A DNA stretch of 64,000 nucleotides. It comes from Isoetes taiwanensis (taxonomy: Eukaryota; Streptophyta; Lycopodiopsida; Isoetales; Isoetaceae). A model generated the notes under the pieces. It was not told where the DNA came from. It saw only the letters and a program-made list of their open reading frames with translations, and did no database searches. Below, piece by piece: positions 11,099 to 24,205 of this stretch. The stretch covers positions 1,180,356 through 1,244,355 of the forward strand of contig JAJEKV010000141.1 in the NCBI GenBank assembly GCA_021234155.1. Reading direction: 5' to 3'. How positions within the stretch are numbered: position 1 is the first letter of the stretch; each line of letters begins with the position of its first letter. A program made the position numbers and the translations under genes.

Positions 11099-11587
11099 GT
11101 GCAACATATTGAAAAGAGCAATATCAATGAAAAGCCAACTCCTAGCAAGAATGTTGAAGAAAAACAATTAGTCCTCTATAGTAGGGTGCAATGGAGAAAC
11201 AAGAAGGTGAGAATAATGCACAAGTGCAACAAGGAAATAGTAGGCCAAGGAGTCATTGTTCTAGCAGATCCTGGTCAAGCTGTTAATGATGAAAGGCTAG
11301 GGGAAGACAATATTGGTATTGCAATTTCGATGTTGGAAGACAACTGGAAAGGTAAAGGTTTGGGTGACAAGGAATGTTTTGGTTGTGTCAAGCAATTGGA
11401 GGTTCCTTGCATCATGGCATGGCCTATAAGTAGTGTTCAATTTGTGGAGGATTATATTTTTCGAGCCGAGGTTGTTGGGGACAATGATTGTCTTGATATT
11501 GATCCATTGGCGGTTGGAACTCTAAACCTAGGCAAAAGGGGAGAAGTATCGGTTGCCGACATTATCCTAGCAAAAGAGCCAAGTTGA
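11099..11587 (+). pseudogene. En/Spm-associated-like domain fragment
   Basis: A 162-codon open frame. The order Leu-Tyr-Ser-x-Val-x-Trp-x-Asn-Lys-Lys, then a Gly-x-Gly-Val-Ile stretch, a Leu-Gly-Glu-Asp segment and a final IMAWPISSVQFV resembles the domain that accompanies plant En/Spm (CACTA) transposases and also the fragment at 7.6 kb. It lies just upstream of and co-directional with the DUF7869-like relic, so it may be the 5' gene or exon of that element. Assignment is tentative. Confidence 0.4.
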
Positions 11588-11655
11588 ATAGTGACACCAA
11601 ACGCGGAGACAATGGTGAAGGTTAGGGGCCCTCAGATTGTTGTTGGAGTGCTTGT

Positions 11656-13960
11656 ATGCAATTCTTTACAATAGAACAATTGGTGGAAGCAAGAGCCACT
11701 TTTCAAGAGTACATTGTTGATGAGAGGAGGATCTACATGTACACAATCTTCGAAAGCATGCACTTCAAGATGAAAGAAACCCAAAAAAAAAAGATACCCT
11801 TTGCTAGGCAAATGGATATGTGCAAAAGCATGGCGAGTATCCATGCAATTCCAACTTCTTCATGGCATAATTGGCAAAAAAAAAAGAGGGGAAACGGGAT
11901 TGCTTTACATGGAAATAATGGTTTGTTGAGACCAACGGCTAGGACCTTGGCTGCGAGGGAGATATTTGAAAAATATATTGATTTCAATGCAGAGTCTATG
12001 CCACACAAAAGTAGAAGGGATGAAAATGGAAGAGCAGTTGTTGAGAAAAGGTTGCCATCACATTGTACTCAAAAGAGTATTTTTGGAAGAAGTGAATTCC
12101 CTACTCGAGAATTGGGAATTCTTCCAATATCCCAACCTAGCTTTAGTAGGTTATGGAAGAAGCATTTCAATCATGTCACCATAGCAACTTCAAACAACTT
12201 TGCAAAGTGCAATTTATGTGCTAAGTTGAAGGAGACTCTTGATAAGGCTGTGCAACCTAGTCAAAGGGCTAGGATAAGGGAGCATATGAAGGACCATATG
12301 TGACCAACTAACTATCATGTAGATCATGTTATTGGATGTGGAGGACTTTATCCGCATTGGAACCCAATAACTATTTATGTATTATACATGACAAGATGGA
12401 CCAGCAAAAGACTTGTCTTCCACAATTCAAGTACATACCAAAGTCATGTGGAAGATCACACCCTTTCTGAGATCTCAATGATGGGGCAATCTTGCATGGG
12501 CGTAATCAAACCTACTATGGCCATTTTAGTTTGGAGTTGTGGAGTGATGGTCAGATTTTCATATTGGGAGTATCATGAGGTGTTTGAGAAACTATGAAAA
12601 TGGATACAATGGTCACCTCCAGGACCTTCTGACTAGCCGGGCACTACATAGAGCATTGTTAGATGGAAACCCTAACAATATTGAAAAGTTCAACAAGGCA
12701 AGGTTTAGGAAGCATGGGTCTAATGAACATGTTGGAGCTTCAACTTCACGTGCTAAACCTCAAGATCTACCCAAAAGGTTTCTCTTGCAACTTGATAATT
12801 GTCTTTGGCCAAAATAAGAACAGTGGATGTTTTCTTTCCTATCCTACTTAACAATTTGTGGGGATATTTGAAAGAGTTAATTTAGGGTTTCTTATGCCGG
12901 CATACCCATGAGGATGTGGATGCATTATATAGTTGTATCTTGAAGCAAAGAACAGTGACCAACTTTCCTAGGCTAATGGAAATCTTGCATGAATGCACTA
13001 CTCCAAACCCTATAGCTTCTCTCATAGAAGAAGTGCCCGATTGGAAGAGCTTTGTGGATGGTTATACATTGGATCTTGAAGGTCATTCCAGGCCTCTGCA
13101 GTTCACTTTTTGGGTGAGAGATGGGATTCCAATCTTCCACTTTGGAAGATGAGACCTTGAGGAGGATGAGTGGAGAGGAGGGGAGGAAATATGGCGTAGA
13201 GATGAGAATGGCAAGTCTATGATACCTCTAGGTCAACCAAAAGCTTTAAAACCCTCATGAAGAAGTGAAGCAATTGGGATTGACTAAGGAAGGAATCCAA
13301 GACTATATAAAGCATTGGCAAACCAATCCGATGATGACACCAAGTGCCTTGGTGGCTTCTTGGAAGAAGGTGATTAACTTTGTTGGGGAGATAGACACAT
13401 CCTTAGATGAATTGAAAGAAGGGTGGTTGCCTAAAACTAGGTGGAAGACCTTTAGCAGGTTTGAGGATTTTGATGACACCGTAAGTAGCATTCATGAAGC
13501 AATATGCTCCTCCTCCTTCCTCGACAAACACTATGTTGGTCCTAAGAACAATAGGCCAAAGTTTCTAGGCATGGATGCTTATGAACCTTCCACTGACTTG
13601 GAATGCCACCAATTTGTGGTAGTAAAGCCAGCAGATTTAGATACATATCCAGTGTGGTTGGGGTTCACTATCTCGATATTTGCAAAGAAGAAGGTAATAT
13701 TAACTTCAACCATGTGCGGGTGGAATGGTGGTGTCCAAAGGCATCGGTTGACCAACGTATCGGATAAAGAAAGGTACTCAGATTGTTGGACAAAGAAATG
13801 GAGGAGAAATCCGAGTGATCCTGATCTTTGGCTAGACTATGAAAGTGTTTTGTACTCATGGACTCCAAACACTATTCCAGCTAGAAATGCGAGAATTACA
13901 ATACCTCGGGATGTCAGGAAGAAGGCTATGATATCATTGGGGGTGCTTGAAGAAAGTTGA
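11656..13960 (+). pseudogene. DUF7869-like transposon protein, broken
   Basis: This is a decayed copy of a widespread uncharacterised, transposase-like protein (I believe Pfam DUF7869). In order: a basic N-terminal part with Phe-Pro-Thr-Arg-Glu-Leu-Gly and the zinc-ligand-like KCNLCAKLK (11,656-12,303); an Asp-Lys-Met-Asp-Gln-x-Lys-Thr motif in another frame near 12,390; a Gly-Arg-Asn-Gln segment near 12,500; a LLQLDN motif near 12,785; the family hallmark HTHEDVDALY near 12,905; and a C-terminal frame of 231 codons (13,265-13,960). Stops and frameshifts at about 12,303, 12,600, 12,815, 12,850 and 12,895 rule out one intact product. Asp, Asn and HTHEDVD positions resemble an RNase-H-like active site, which is inference. 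The element ends are not resolved. Confidence 0.7.
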
Positions 13961-14317
13961 ATAACTATGTAAATTTTTGTTATCACGTTTTTATGATATG
14001 GTGCTATATTGTGAAATATTGACTATTTTGTAAATAACATGATATTACGTTTTCATAATTTTGAGGTGAAATGTGTGAATTTGAATATGCTACTAAAAAC
14101 ATGCAATATGAAATTTGTCCCAAAATTAAGACATAAACCCAATTTAATTGAATGATGGTTAAAATAGAGAAACAGATAACGAAGCAGCAGGATTAAGCTC
14201 TCTACTCCAAGGATTGAAGGCTGATATAGCTGATGCAACTACTGCCCATGTCAAATTGCTTGAAGCATATCCAGCGAGGCATGCAACAGGCTACCAACAC
14301 TATTCACTATTCAATGA

Positions 14318-14700
14318 TTGCATAGCCTACATAGCAAAATAGCCCGCTACTATAAGACAATGTTAAGAGCTTTAGTTTCTTTGCACAAGGTAGACATACA
14401 CAATCGTTACATGTTAATAAGGGTGCAAAATAAGTATGGAAAACGGCTCTTTATGGCCATATGTTACTTCCCACATGTGGACTCAAACTTCTATTACATG
14501 GATGTAGACAGGATGGACCCATGTGTCGATTTATATGATAATATTCAACAAAATAGATAGTTTGGATATGTGATGCTCGTTGGAGATTTTAATGCACACA
14601 CAGGCATAAAGCAGCTAAAGAAGTTCAACCCTCTGGCCAAGGACATATTACAGCTCCAGATAGCAAAGGACTTTTGGCCACGATACATTAACTAAATATG
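14318..14700 (+). mobile_element. LINE endonuclease-domain remnant
   Basis: The translation contains a run typical of L1-type plant LINE endonucleases (APE-like EEP fold): a Trp/Tyr-Met-Leu-Ile-Arg-Val-Gln block, an Ala-Ile-Cys-Tyr-Phe-Pro block, an Asp-Leu-Tyr-Asp-Asn-Ile-Gln block and the diagnostic VGDFNAHTG. One in-frame stop sits just before that last motif. It is co-directional with the reverse-transcriptase relic at 17.1-18.9 kb and could be the same element split by insertions, although the intervening 2.4 kb is not LINE-like. Confidence 0.72.
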
Positions 14701-16620
14701 TAGCATAATAATAAGGGTTTATATAGAAAATCCACACTATACTTCACCTTCTCTCCCTAGTCAGAGAGTTCTTTTACGAGCTTCTTATAGAGCTCAGCCT
14801 TCTTCTCCAAAGCTACATAGCTTGTGGAATTTCATTTGAATGTATAAATGACCATACCTAAAATCATGGACCATTCCCCTAAAAAATTAAATAGGTTTGA
14901 GGGAAAAAAATGGATCAGTTGATAAAAATAATTATGTTAGCACATTGGTTATATTGGTCAAAACATTCTTATTAGGATATTGAGTTATTTTATCAGAGGT
15001 TTGAGTCCCATATTTTATATTCCAAAACCTTAGGCGGTTCTTGAGAGATTTAATTTGGATGTATAGATGACCATATATGAAACCTTCGATGGTTTTATTA
15101 ATCAAAATACTCTTACTAGGACATAATTATTTTGGTAACGATTCAAGTCCCTATATTTCATATTCCAAAACCTTAGGTGCACCTGTATTTCATATTCCAA
15201 AACCTTAGGTGCACCTGTATTTCATATTCCAAAACCTTAGGTGCACCTGTATTTCATATTTCAAAATCATAGGCGCTTCCAGTCATAAATGACCATAGTC
15301 AAAACGAGAGGCACCCAATGTATACTATGGCTTATAAATTCAACGGATCTGACAATCAGCATAGTCCAAGGTGCACCTCATTTAAGATATGTAGCCCACT
15401 AAAATCCACTAAAACTCGAAGGGTGATTAAGAGCATAAGAATAGGAGTTAACACTAGAGTTGTATGAGAGACCCTTTCATGTGATCAAATCGGTATAAAA
15501 TCTATATTTATGAAATTTTAAACGTTGATACTTGGTTATAAAGTCAATTAGAACTTGCACAACTACATTCAATGGGAAATTTAAACTCATGGTTTTAATA
15601 CACTCGCACCTTGTAGCACTTTTATCTTTTACATCCCTTGATCTCAAGAAACTCTAATATCTAACAAAAATGAAGGCTATTAAATGAAAATAGATAAGTG
15701 GTAACATTCATCTCTCGGTTTTCATGTGGTAGATGAAAACCTGAAGTGCTATGAACAATCAAAATTAGGAATCTAGTCAAGTCTTATACATAATTTTCTC
15801 AATTAGGTTTCTAGTCATCATTTCTTATCCATAAAGTTTGAAACGGAATAGAAATTTCAAGGCAGCTTTAAGCTAAAAGACCCATCTAAGTCCTTTAACT
15901 TACAACTCTAGTATTAAGAAAGCAAACTGGCCTTGAACCAGAATGATAAACCTAACATTGAAGGCCATGTTATATACTGGTACAAAGACCATTTTTTGTA
16001 CCAATGCATGTGCGATGTTTGTGCATGTTTGCAAATGTATTTTATTCAATAAGTATAATGTCATATATGGGAACACATGAAAGAGATAACTGGTTGGACA
16101 CTAGTCTGAACAATCTTTTTGCACTTGGCTGACGACCATACTTATGATGGATGTATGTCGTGAAATGGTTCACTTCTTCCAAATAAAGGCAAAAATAAAA
16201 GGTTCAGTTAAAGGAGTCATGCATATATAAACCCCACTTTGGCACCTAGACCACAAGCTTATTTGCTTGCTTCTTTGTAAAAAAAGGATTTCATATGCTA
16301 CGAATTGAAATAGGTAGGTGGGAGTGGCCACAATTACCAGGAGAGGTTTATGTGCTTGTTGCTAGCTATCGAATATTGAAAATGGAAACTATACACTATG
16401 AGATGTCATGCTTTTATGATAATCAATAACCATTATTTGACATTGCCAGTACGTTCTACGTTTCCACAACTTCAATTGCCGAGGCAATTGCAGTCACTTT
16501 GATCTTCTTTGTACAAACTGATTTATTATTTATTGTCTAGTACCACTATTACTGCAAAGACTAGAAAACCTTTCAACACAGGGTTTCTTTATCCTAGTAG
16601 TAATGGTTGTATTAGCCCAT
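14701..16620. other. Non-coding block with dispersed repeats
   Basis: No gene recognised. The phrase tttaatttggatgtatagatgaccata and the phrase ttccaaaaccttaggtgcacc occur here several times and again at 52.65 and 53.85 kb, marking a dispersed repeat family. A 32-bp tandem array sits at 15,153-15,275. Confidence 0.5.
15153..15275. repeat. 32-bp tandem repeat, ~4 copies
   Basis: Three near-identical copies of a 32-bp unit (tatttcatattccaaaacc then ttaggtgcacctg) are followed by a fourth diverged copy. Confidence 0.9.
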
Positions 16621-16790
16621 ATATGTGTCCCATGGCCTTTTGATCTTCGCGGATGTTAAAAGCCCCATTCTATTATATTCCATATTCTATATCTTTTCGT
16701 TTTATTCTATTTTATCTCTTCTCTGTATTCTCTTCTCTCTCTATTTCTTCTATCTCTGTTCTCTCTTTTCTGTCTACATTCTCTCTCTAT

Positions 16791-17056
<266 letters not shown>

Positions 17057-17109
17057 TCTATATCTATTCTCTATATTTTCCTCTCTCTTTCTCTGTATTT
17101 TCTCCACGT

Positions 17110-18930
17110 TAGAACAACAACTGGTAAGTTGGTCACAATCCTTCTCAGTGTCGCAGAACGATGCTTGAGGAGAAGACAAACAAGAAGGCCTTCATCTTTC
17201 GCAAACTTCCCACAAAAGAGGCAGTTTGATGCTCAGTTCAAGGAGCTTAAATGCCACCTAAGGCTCGTAATTGACTCCACTCTCAGATTGCAGGCAATCA
17301 AACAATACAAAGCTTTCTTTAGGGGCAAGAAGACACAATATATGGTAGAACACCAGCGGGAGATGTTCTATCTCCTTGAGAAACACCCTAGGACATTTTG
17401 GAGAAGAGTGCTGCAGAAACCCACTGAACCTACTGTAAACATTTGCCAAGGCTAATGGAAGCAATACATGATGCAGTTTTATGATCGTAACGGCGTTTGT
17501 AGTGAAGTGCCAACACAAGTAGGCCTGGCACTTATTATATCAGAAATGGATGTTGCTAAAGGCTTGTTGCATCTCGCAAATGGCAAGACTGGTGGCATTT
17601 AGGTTTAAATGGGTTGGACCGCATATTGTTTTCTACTTACCAATCTATTTAATAGGGCCTTCCTGAAAGGCTTTTCCTCACAAGTCCATCGTCAGAATGG
17701 TCCCAAATTACACAAGAGGGGTGACCCACATTGCCCTACCAACCACTGCACAATCATGGTCAATTTGTTATTGGAAAAAACTGCTAGCTGGTGTTCTTGA
17801 GCAGCAATCAACGGCATGGGCAAAGGAAATAGAGGTGTGTGCACTGGCGCAAGCAGGTTTTAGGCCTAAACACTCCATCATTGATCACATTTTCATCTTG
17901 AGTGTCTTGATAAAAGACAAGGAAAGGGAACAAAAAGATTTGTATTGCTGCTTTGTGGACTTTGCCAAAGCTTCTGACATAGTCTCTAGAGAGAAGTTGT
18001 AGGAAAGTTTGATGAGGTTGGGAGACCTCCGGGAATTGCAAAATGTAGTGTATAACCTATATGAAACTTGCTCAGCTCGAATGCCACCCTCGCGCAAGAT
18101 TAACAATAGTAGTATTGGAGTTCGACAAAGCTGCCCACTATCTTCTACGTTGTTTGGATTGTACTTGATCCACCTGAGGGGGAGGGGCTTGCTCATCATG
18201 TCATTTGGCAACTAATATATGAGAATGGCATGGACCTCCTCGCATACACCCAAACGAGTATGCATCAACATTTGGATGCCTCGAGCACTTTTTGCTAAGA
18301 AACTAAAATGCGTGTCAACTTGGTCAAAATGAGGATGTTCTTGGTGTCATCTTCCAGGAAATAGAGACAATCTCCCTTCACGTACTGAGGTCAAGATGTA
18401 GAGATCGCACAAATATACATGTACCTGGGCGTGGAATTCACTATAATAACACATTGGGATATTTGTATTAGGCAGCGGGATGGCAGGTTGGAGGACATCC
18501 TATGCAATGCAGAAGAACTGCCACAGAGTAGAGCTTTATGAGTGGTCACACAATCGCATTTGTTCGAATTGTTAGTAGAGACAGTGCCTTTATATGGAGT
18601 AGAAGTATGGGGACCAATGATATTGCTTACTACTTGAGATGACTTGGAACGGTTACAGAAAGCTGACCCAAGCACTTGGAGTTCAGTCCATAGTCCCATA
18701 TCAAATTCTTCTACAAAAGACCAAGTTTTCACTTCTTCAAAGAGCTACTCTGAAGCTTCACAACCTCTATCGCCAGAAAGTGTTAAGCATATTGCCCGCA
18801 CAATGGTCATGGTCCACAATGCCTTAAAGCCTGTCAGAAAGAGAAAGGAGTCACTAGGTTCTTCAAGTGGTATGTATAGGAACAAGGATGCATATAGATG
18901 CATAACAATAAGGATCACAATCGCCTGAAA
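17110..18930 (+). mobile_element. LINE reverse-transcriptase remnant
   Basis: Frames joined across stops show an L1-type non-LTR reverse transcriptase. A basic connector region (17,150-17,450) precedes the palm and fingers: LCAKRGDP-like residues near 17,715, the conserved AQAGFRPKHSIIDHIF near 17,850, CCFVDFAKASD near 17,950 and GVRQSCPLSSTLFGLYL near 18,120. The region expected to carry the catalytic YxDD near 18,240 reads LLAYTQT, so the Asp pair is lost. The C-terminal part follows (PLYGVEVWGP near 18,590 and a Leu-Gly-Val-Gln block near 18,670). More than ten stops or frameshifts make it long dead. Confidence 0.8.
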
Positions 18931-20427
18931 CAGTATCTGGACATATGTTTCCAACGTAAGATTTGTGATAACAATGCTTTAAAGTTGGTAAAAACATCAC
19001 ATACAAGAAAAAGATTATGCCTGAGCTTGGCACGGATCCATAGCAATATCTGTTGACATATTTATCGATGAAAATGTGTATAGTAATTGCCTCAATGTGC
19101 ACAAGAGCACACCACCTTAGACTGGAAACTAACATATGGACTGGGGCAATAGCGAGAACAAAAGGCATGTCAGTGTTGCCAGCTAGGAGTTAATGAAGAT
19201 GAGGGCTACACTTTTCAATACTATCTAGCATTTGCACCTATTTGGACATGCTATTAAAGGATTAGTTACAACTAACCAATCGCTACATATGATGATGAGC
19301 ACACATGCGGTAGGAGCACTGACATCTTACATCTAGATGATATTGAACATGCAGGCTCAATTATGCTCATGATCATCACACAACCATGTACAAATGCATA
19401 ATTTGTCAATAAGCCTATTACTCCTAAGATTTTCCCTCAAAAACCCTTTCAAGCAAGGTCTTTTCAATCCTGGATAGTAATAGGTGAGTTGTTCTATGTT
19501 TCTCTGTTTGGATCCTATAGGCCGTTTGATCTCCGTGGACGATAAAATCAAGTCCAGTTCTATTCCCTCACTCTTTTCACAATTCTCTCTCTATCTCATC
19601 TCTATTCTTCTACATAATTTCTCTCTATTCTCATTCTATCTCTTTTCTCTCCTTTGTCTCTCTTATATTACATCTTCGCTCTCCATCTCTTTCATAGTAA
19701 TGCGCTAGTCCTAGAACATGTAGATCTCAATTTCGAGATTGCCCAAAGTTGCACTATGTATAGAACTGTTCCACAGCCTGTTGTAGGGTTCCCATGACAT
19801 TAAATTAATATCTATCTCTGTGTATTCTCCCTCTTCCCCCCCGCCCCCTTTTATTGCTTCATTCTCTCCGTTATCTTCTCTATGCTATCGCTTCTCTACA
19901 AGTATCGTTCTCTCTCTTCTCCCTCCGTTCTCTATTATTTACATTCTCTTTTGGTCATGGGTTCAACACTTCGTTGCGAATGTGGCCATGATCCATGTAA
20001 AGTTAGTGGGGGGATGACCCACTTCAGCCATGTACAGTGGTGGAGGCAAGACCTATCTGGGTGTATTGTGTCCCATAAGCTCCCTGAGCTTCCCGTGGAC
20101 GCTAAAAATGTATCTAATCTTGGCCGCATGATCGAGAAAAAATTGTCTCTCCTGCTTTACAATGACAGATTATATGTACATTGAGGAGAGAACACGGGAG
20201 ATAATAATCTGTCCGTTAGGCCCAAAAATATAAATCTTGCAGGGTTTTTCTCTCTCTTTCTTTTTTTACATGCTTTTTTTATTCCCTTGTTCTTCTTTTG
20301 TTATGGCTCCTTCATGAAATCTGTTCGTGAGACGACAAATAATGCGAAACTGGAGTGTCAGATTCTTTGTCTGGAGATATTTTAAGGGTCAAATCCTTGG
20401 GATTCAGATTTGTTAAGAAAAATGACT
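18931..20427. other. Non-coding, CT-rich, repeated leader motif
   Basis: No gene seen. Degenerate LINE tail sequence probably runs to ~19,200. A CT-rich tract spans ~19,560-19,960. A leader-like motif (cccat, a variable few bases, then tttgatctccgtggacgataaaa) occurs near 19,515 and has relatives near 16,630 and 20,070. Two of these flank CT-rich tracts, so it may be part of a repeated unit. Confidence 0.4.
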
Positions 20428-20449
20428 AGATTCGGATTTGGTAAGAAGG

Positions 20450-20769
20450 TTTTTTTTTTTTTTTTTTTTTATGAACGTGGACCTTTATTACTCAAAAAAA
20501 TACAAAGAGTACATGGGGGACTCAAAACCCAGTGGAGAAGATGTCCACTAGAGCAACACTACCCACCAAATACATAACACAGAAAAGCAGAGAATATATA
20601 TCACCAAGAGCACAACTGTTTGCTATGAGTAAGTCTGAATCTGAAGATATCGCTCCCAAATGACACTCTTGACATCATCCTTTAAGGACGAACACTGGTA
20701 TACCTTTACAATGCGACTACGAGCATCACTAAGCACGTGTATATCTGAAAAGACCTGTCTCTTGAAGAT
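20450..20769 (-). mobile_element. Retroposed insert with ~25-bp TSD
   Basis: A poly-T run (20,450-20,470, the complement of a poly-A tail) starts a ~300-bp insert. Both sides carry the same ~25-bp sequence, agattcggatttggtaagaa plus ggtttt, ending at ~20,453 and starting again at ~20,769. Poly-A plus a long direct duplication is the signature of LINE-machinery (target-primed) insertion on the minus strand. The insert's minus strand encodes a short tail-like peptide (Asp-Ala-Arg-Ser-Arg-Ile-Val-Lys-Val-Tyr-Gln-Cys-Ser) that may be a 5'-truncated LINE or an mRNA-derived piece. Confidence 0.8.
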
Positions 20770-20800
20770 GAGGAGATTCGGATTTGGTAAGAAGGTTTTG

Positions 20801-20920
20801 GTAGAGTATAAGCTTAAACCATGTGGCTTCAATGCATTTCTGATCCGTTGCAATCCCCAGGTAGAGTATAAGCTTAAACCATGTGGCTTCAATGCATTTC
20901 TGATCCGTTGCAATCCCCAG
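20801..20920. repeat. Perfect 60-bp tandem duplication
   Basis: Positions 20,801-20,860 and 20,861-20,920 are identical. The length is a multiple of three and the plus-strand frame through it repeats a 20-residue block (starting VEYKLKPCGFNAF). Identity indicates a very recent event. No gene containing it is recognised. Confidence 0.95.
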
Positions 20921-23900
20921 GATATAAAAGATTGTGAATCTAATTGCCTCTATAATGCTATCTTACATCGTTCGGCTTTTCCCCAAGCTTTTTTTTTGTT
21001 GCTGGGCGCCGGATCGAGGTATTGGCTATGATGGGTCGCTGGACTTGTCCTCTTCCCTGTTGCAAAGAAAAGTTTCTAAAACCCCAGTACGAAATGTATT
21101 TCGACCCATCTGCAGATTCCAAGTATTTGAATACATCAAGGAAGGACAAACAAATTTAATCGTCTAGGATCCATAGCCACACAATCCCATATTGTTTTGT
21201 ATGTTTTCTTTCAACTAAAATGGATCTGAAATTCTGCCCAGCTGACTACTTGCTCTTCCTTGTACCACTGAGCACAAGAATAAATTCTATTGTTTTGCCA
21301 TCTCTTTACGATCCTAGCATCGGTCACAAAACATGAGGGGACTTGTTTATTATACATTTCTGCTAGTGTTCACCATGGAAGGGAGATCTCTGCTTCGTAA
21401 TTGTTGATGTCAAGTGTGAATAATTTTGTTATGGCATTCCAAACCGAAATCAGTTCCTTCAGAGAGGGAGAAGCTTCTCTACATGGCTTAAGATCAAAAA
21501 GGGGAGGGGGGAGGAGGGGGGGAAGGGGGCATAGGACGGATGGCTTACTATGCTTATATGAAAATAATAAAGCTTGGTGGATGAGCTGCATACCTGGCAA
21601 CTTGACTTTTTTCTGTAAGGTCATCCATATGAATTTGGCTATTAATACTTTGCTCTACAATCATATACCAGACATACCAATTTCCCCTTTTGTTTTGTCC
21701 CTTTTGCACTTTTACCACGCAATTTTGATAACTTCTCCTTCTTCATTTCCCTCCAGACAAAGTTGTGAATCAACTCGTTTTCTCTTGGAGCACATAAAGT
21801 TGATGATACATAAGTACTACTTCCCATAGTAGTCCTTCCCACAAGACATAGCTTTGCCACCTTCCATCAATTTAAATGTTTAAAGGTTCGGTCGACTTAT
21901 TCATCTCCTCATGGCAGCTTTTAATCTTCCTATCCCATTTGAGGACAAAAAAACTTTTTATACAACATAAACCAAACGTCTATCTTAAATCATAACTTTT
22001 AGTTAATACTCCAAATTAATATCTCATAAAATCTTCTTTTGTTTGGGTGCATATTCACACCAGGGACGGTAGCGAGAGCCCCTTTGTGATGTATAATACA
22101 TGCTTGTAATCAAGACTATTAAGTATGTTGTTTAAAACCCTAGTGTATATTACTAATCCTCTTATACGACAACCTCAATTTAGAGGAGCATAACCCATAA
22201 GCAAGGATCGCTATCTACGTCCAAAGGCAGGCACAATTCGTGAATATATGCTCTCGATAACTGGAAGCACCCCTGGAATATGCATCCAAACAAAATCGGG
22301 TTCTAGGCAGGATTAATTTGGAATATTAACTAAAAGTTACGATGTAATATAGCCTATGATTTGCTTCATAGTTACTCATAACTCACATTTAGATATTATG
22401 TGTGGTAAGGTGGTGGGTGTTTTTGCTAATAGATATTTTTCTCCATTAAGTTTTCACTCCCTCGTCTATGTGTGTAATTTCTTTTGATATTTTTTTGATA
22501 TTTTTGCATAATTTCTTGGGAAAAAAAGGGGATTGCATCAATGGTCGCACATTCATTTTTTGTTCATAATGATATATTATTAGCTAGTAAAGTACATGCG
22601 CGCTCATATTCAAGTTTAGTACATATAAGGTTTGTTCCATTATGAGCATGGTAGTCTCATGAGAATATTTCAAATAACACTAGCAAGACACAATAACGAT
22701 GTCTCACAATGATAATATCTACCCGTAGAAACCTAGATCACATGATCTTTGCATGATTTGAGGTAGACAAACAAGATATTTTAAGCTCTTCCTAGCTCAT
22801 TCATGTCCCTCCTATTAATGTCGACATAAGAAGGCGAGATAGATTGTCGTGACATAAACATCACGATGTATTGATTGTCGTGACATAAACAGCACGATGT
22901 ATTGATTCCATCTGGGCCATTATCTAACAGTGCTCAAATCATAAAGGACATTCTTTTAATATAAAATGGTTGCCTTTTGGTTTTGCTTTGTTTAAATTTT
23001 TAAACATGCGATGTCTAGGAGAGGGGAACACGCATAATGTTTCTAAATTCACAAGGAAATATTCGTAGTTAAGGATTGGGAAAATATTCAACTTGTGAAG
23101 TCAATAGTATACTTGGAATTAAGAAATGCCTATAGAGCATCATGATTGGTAATGTCTTCTTCGACATATTTGGCAGTATGCTAGGACTAACAAAGTGTGC
23201 AAAATATTGAATCATAGAAGGATGCTCAGGACGGGCCCTTGTGCATAAACAACATAAAGCAATCATTTAATGTCTGTGAACCTTCTCAAGGAAGAAGATG
23301 TAACCTAACTTCAGTGGGCTATAAAGTCTGGCATATTTGGTTAAGCAATGGACAACAATTTCCAGGCATGCGGAGGAACGGGGGCATGTGGGACAATGTA
23401 GCTGATGAAGTTTGCTTGTTTTTCTAGCTTTGGTGAAGGAAGTTTGTCCAATCAGCTGAATATCGCCAAATTAGTCTTAGAATGGCTTTGGTAAGGCGTG
23501 TAAGATATAGCACAAGGTTAGACTTATATATATGTGCAAGACATTGCCAAACTAAATGTATATGCCGTCCATGACATAGAGTTAGGGTCCAAGGTAAGTA
23601 AGCTAATATTGAACCCACGTCCAATCAGCTTTATATCCCCAAATTAGTCGAGCTATTGGCAAGACGTGTGAATATAACACAAGTTTAGACTTATACGCAA
23701 GGCTCAACCAAACTAAATTGATGTGCCGTCCATGATATAGTTGGGGTCCAAGGTAAGTAAGCTAATATTGGTGCTTTTTTTTCTTCTTCTAAGACATGTG
23801 TGCATGACTGCATGAGAATAGTTCGACGGCATATGCCGCAATTAGACATTTTAGACAATTTGTCTTGGGTTATGTGCGTGTTGTACAGGAATATGAAGAC

Positions 23901-24076
23901 ATGCAATAGTGTGAGGAATATATAGAGCTGGGAATCACTGAAGCAATATGACAAAATCGTGCAATATTAGTCTATGAAACGAATTTGAGAAGGTGGATTC
24001 GTGCGACAGGATGAGATAGGATGACAGAGTTGCATGGTTGCATGATGCTAGGCGCAGATAATTTGGAACTGCTCAT
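20921..24076. other. Gene-free block with local duplications
   Basis: No coding exon recognised. It holds a G-rich patch near 21,500-21,530, a 31-bp tandem pair at 22,842-22,903 (gattgtcgtgacataaaca core) and a degenerate ~160-bp direct duplication, 23,445-23,611 and 23,619-23,770, each ending aaggtaagtaagctaatatt. Confidence 0.5.
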
Positions 24077-24205
24077 TGCGGTGGTGGTCTAGTGGTAAGG
24101 CCTTGGATTAGGGTGATCCCCACTAGGGTTCAAAACCCGCTGGCTACCATCGGGTGGGAGACGGGGGGTGCAAGTCCCACCAACCATGCCTTGAAACAAA
24201 AAAAG
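24077..24205 (+). mobile_element. tRNA-derived SINE
   Basis: An RNA polymerase III promoter is intact. The A box at 24,085-24,095 (tggtctagtgg) fits TRGYNNANNNG exactly and the B box at 24,127-24,137 (ggttcaaaacc) fits GGTTCRANNCC exactly, with 31 bp between them. A GC-rich body unrelated to tRNA follows and the unit closes at a gccttgaaac plus A-rich tail. This is the layout of a plant tRNA-derived SINE rather than a tRNA gene, because no acceptor stem closes it. Confidence 0.75.
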
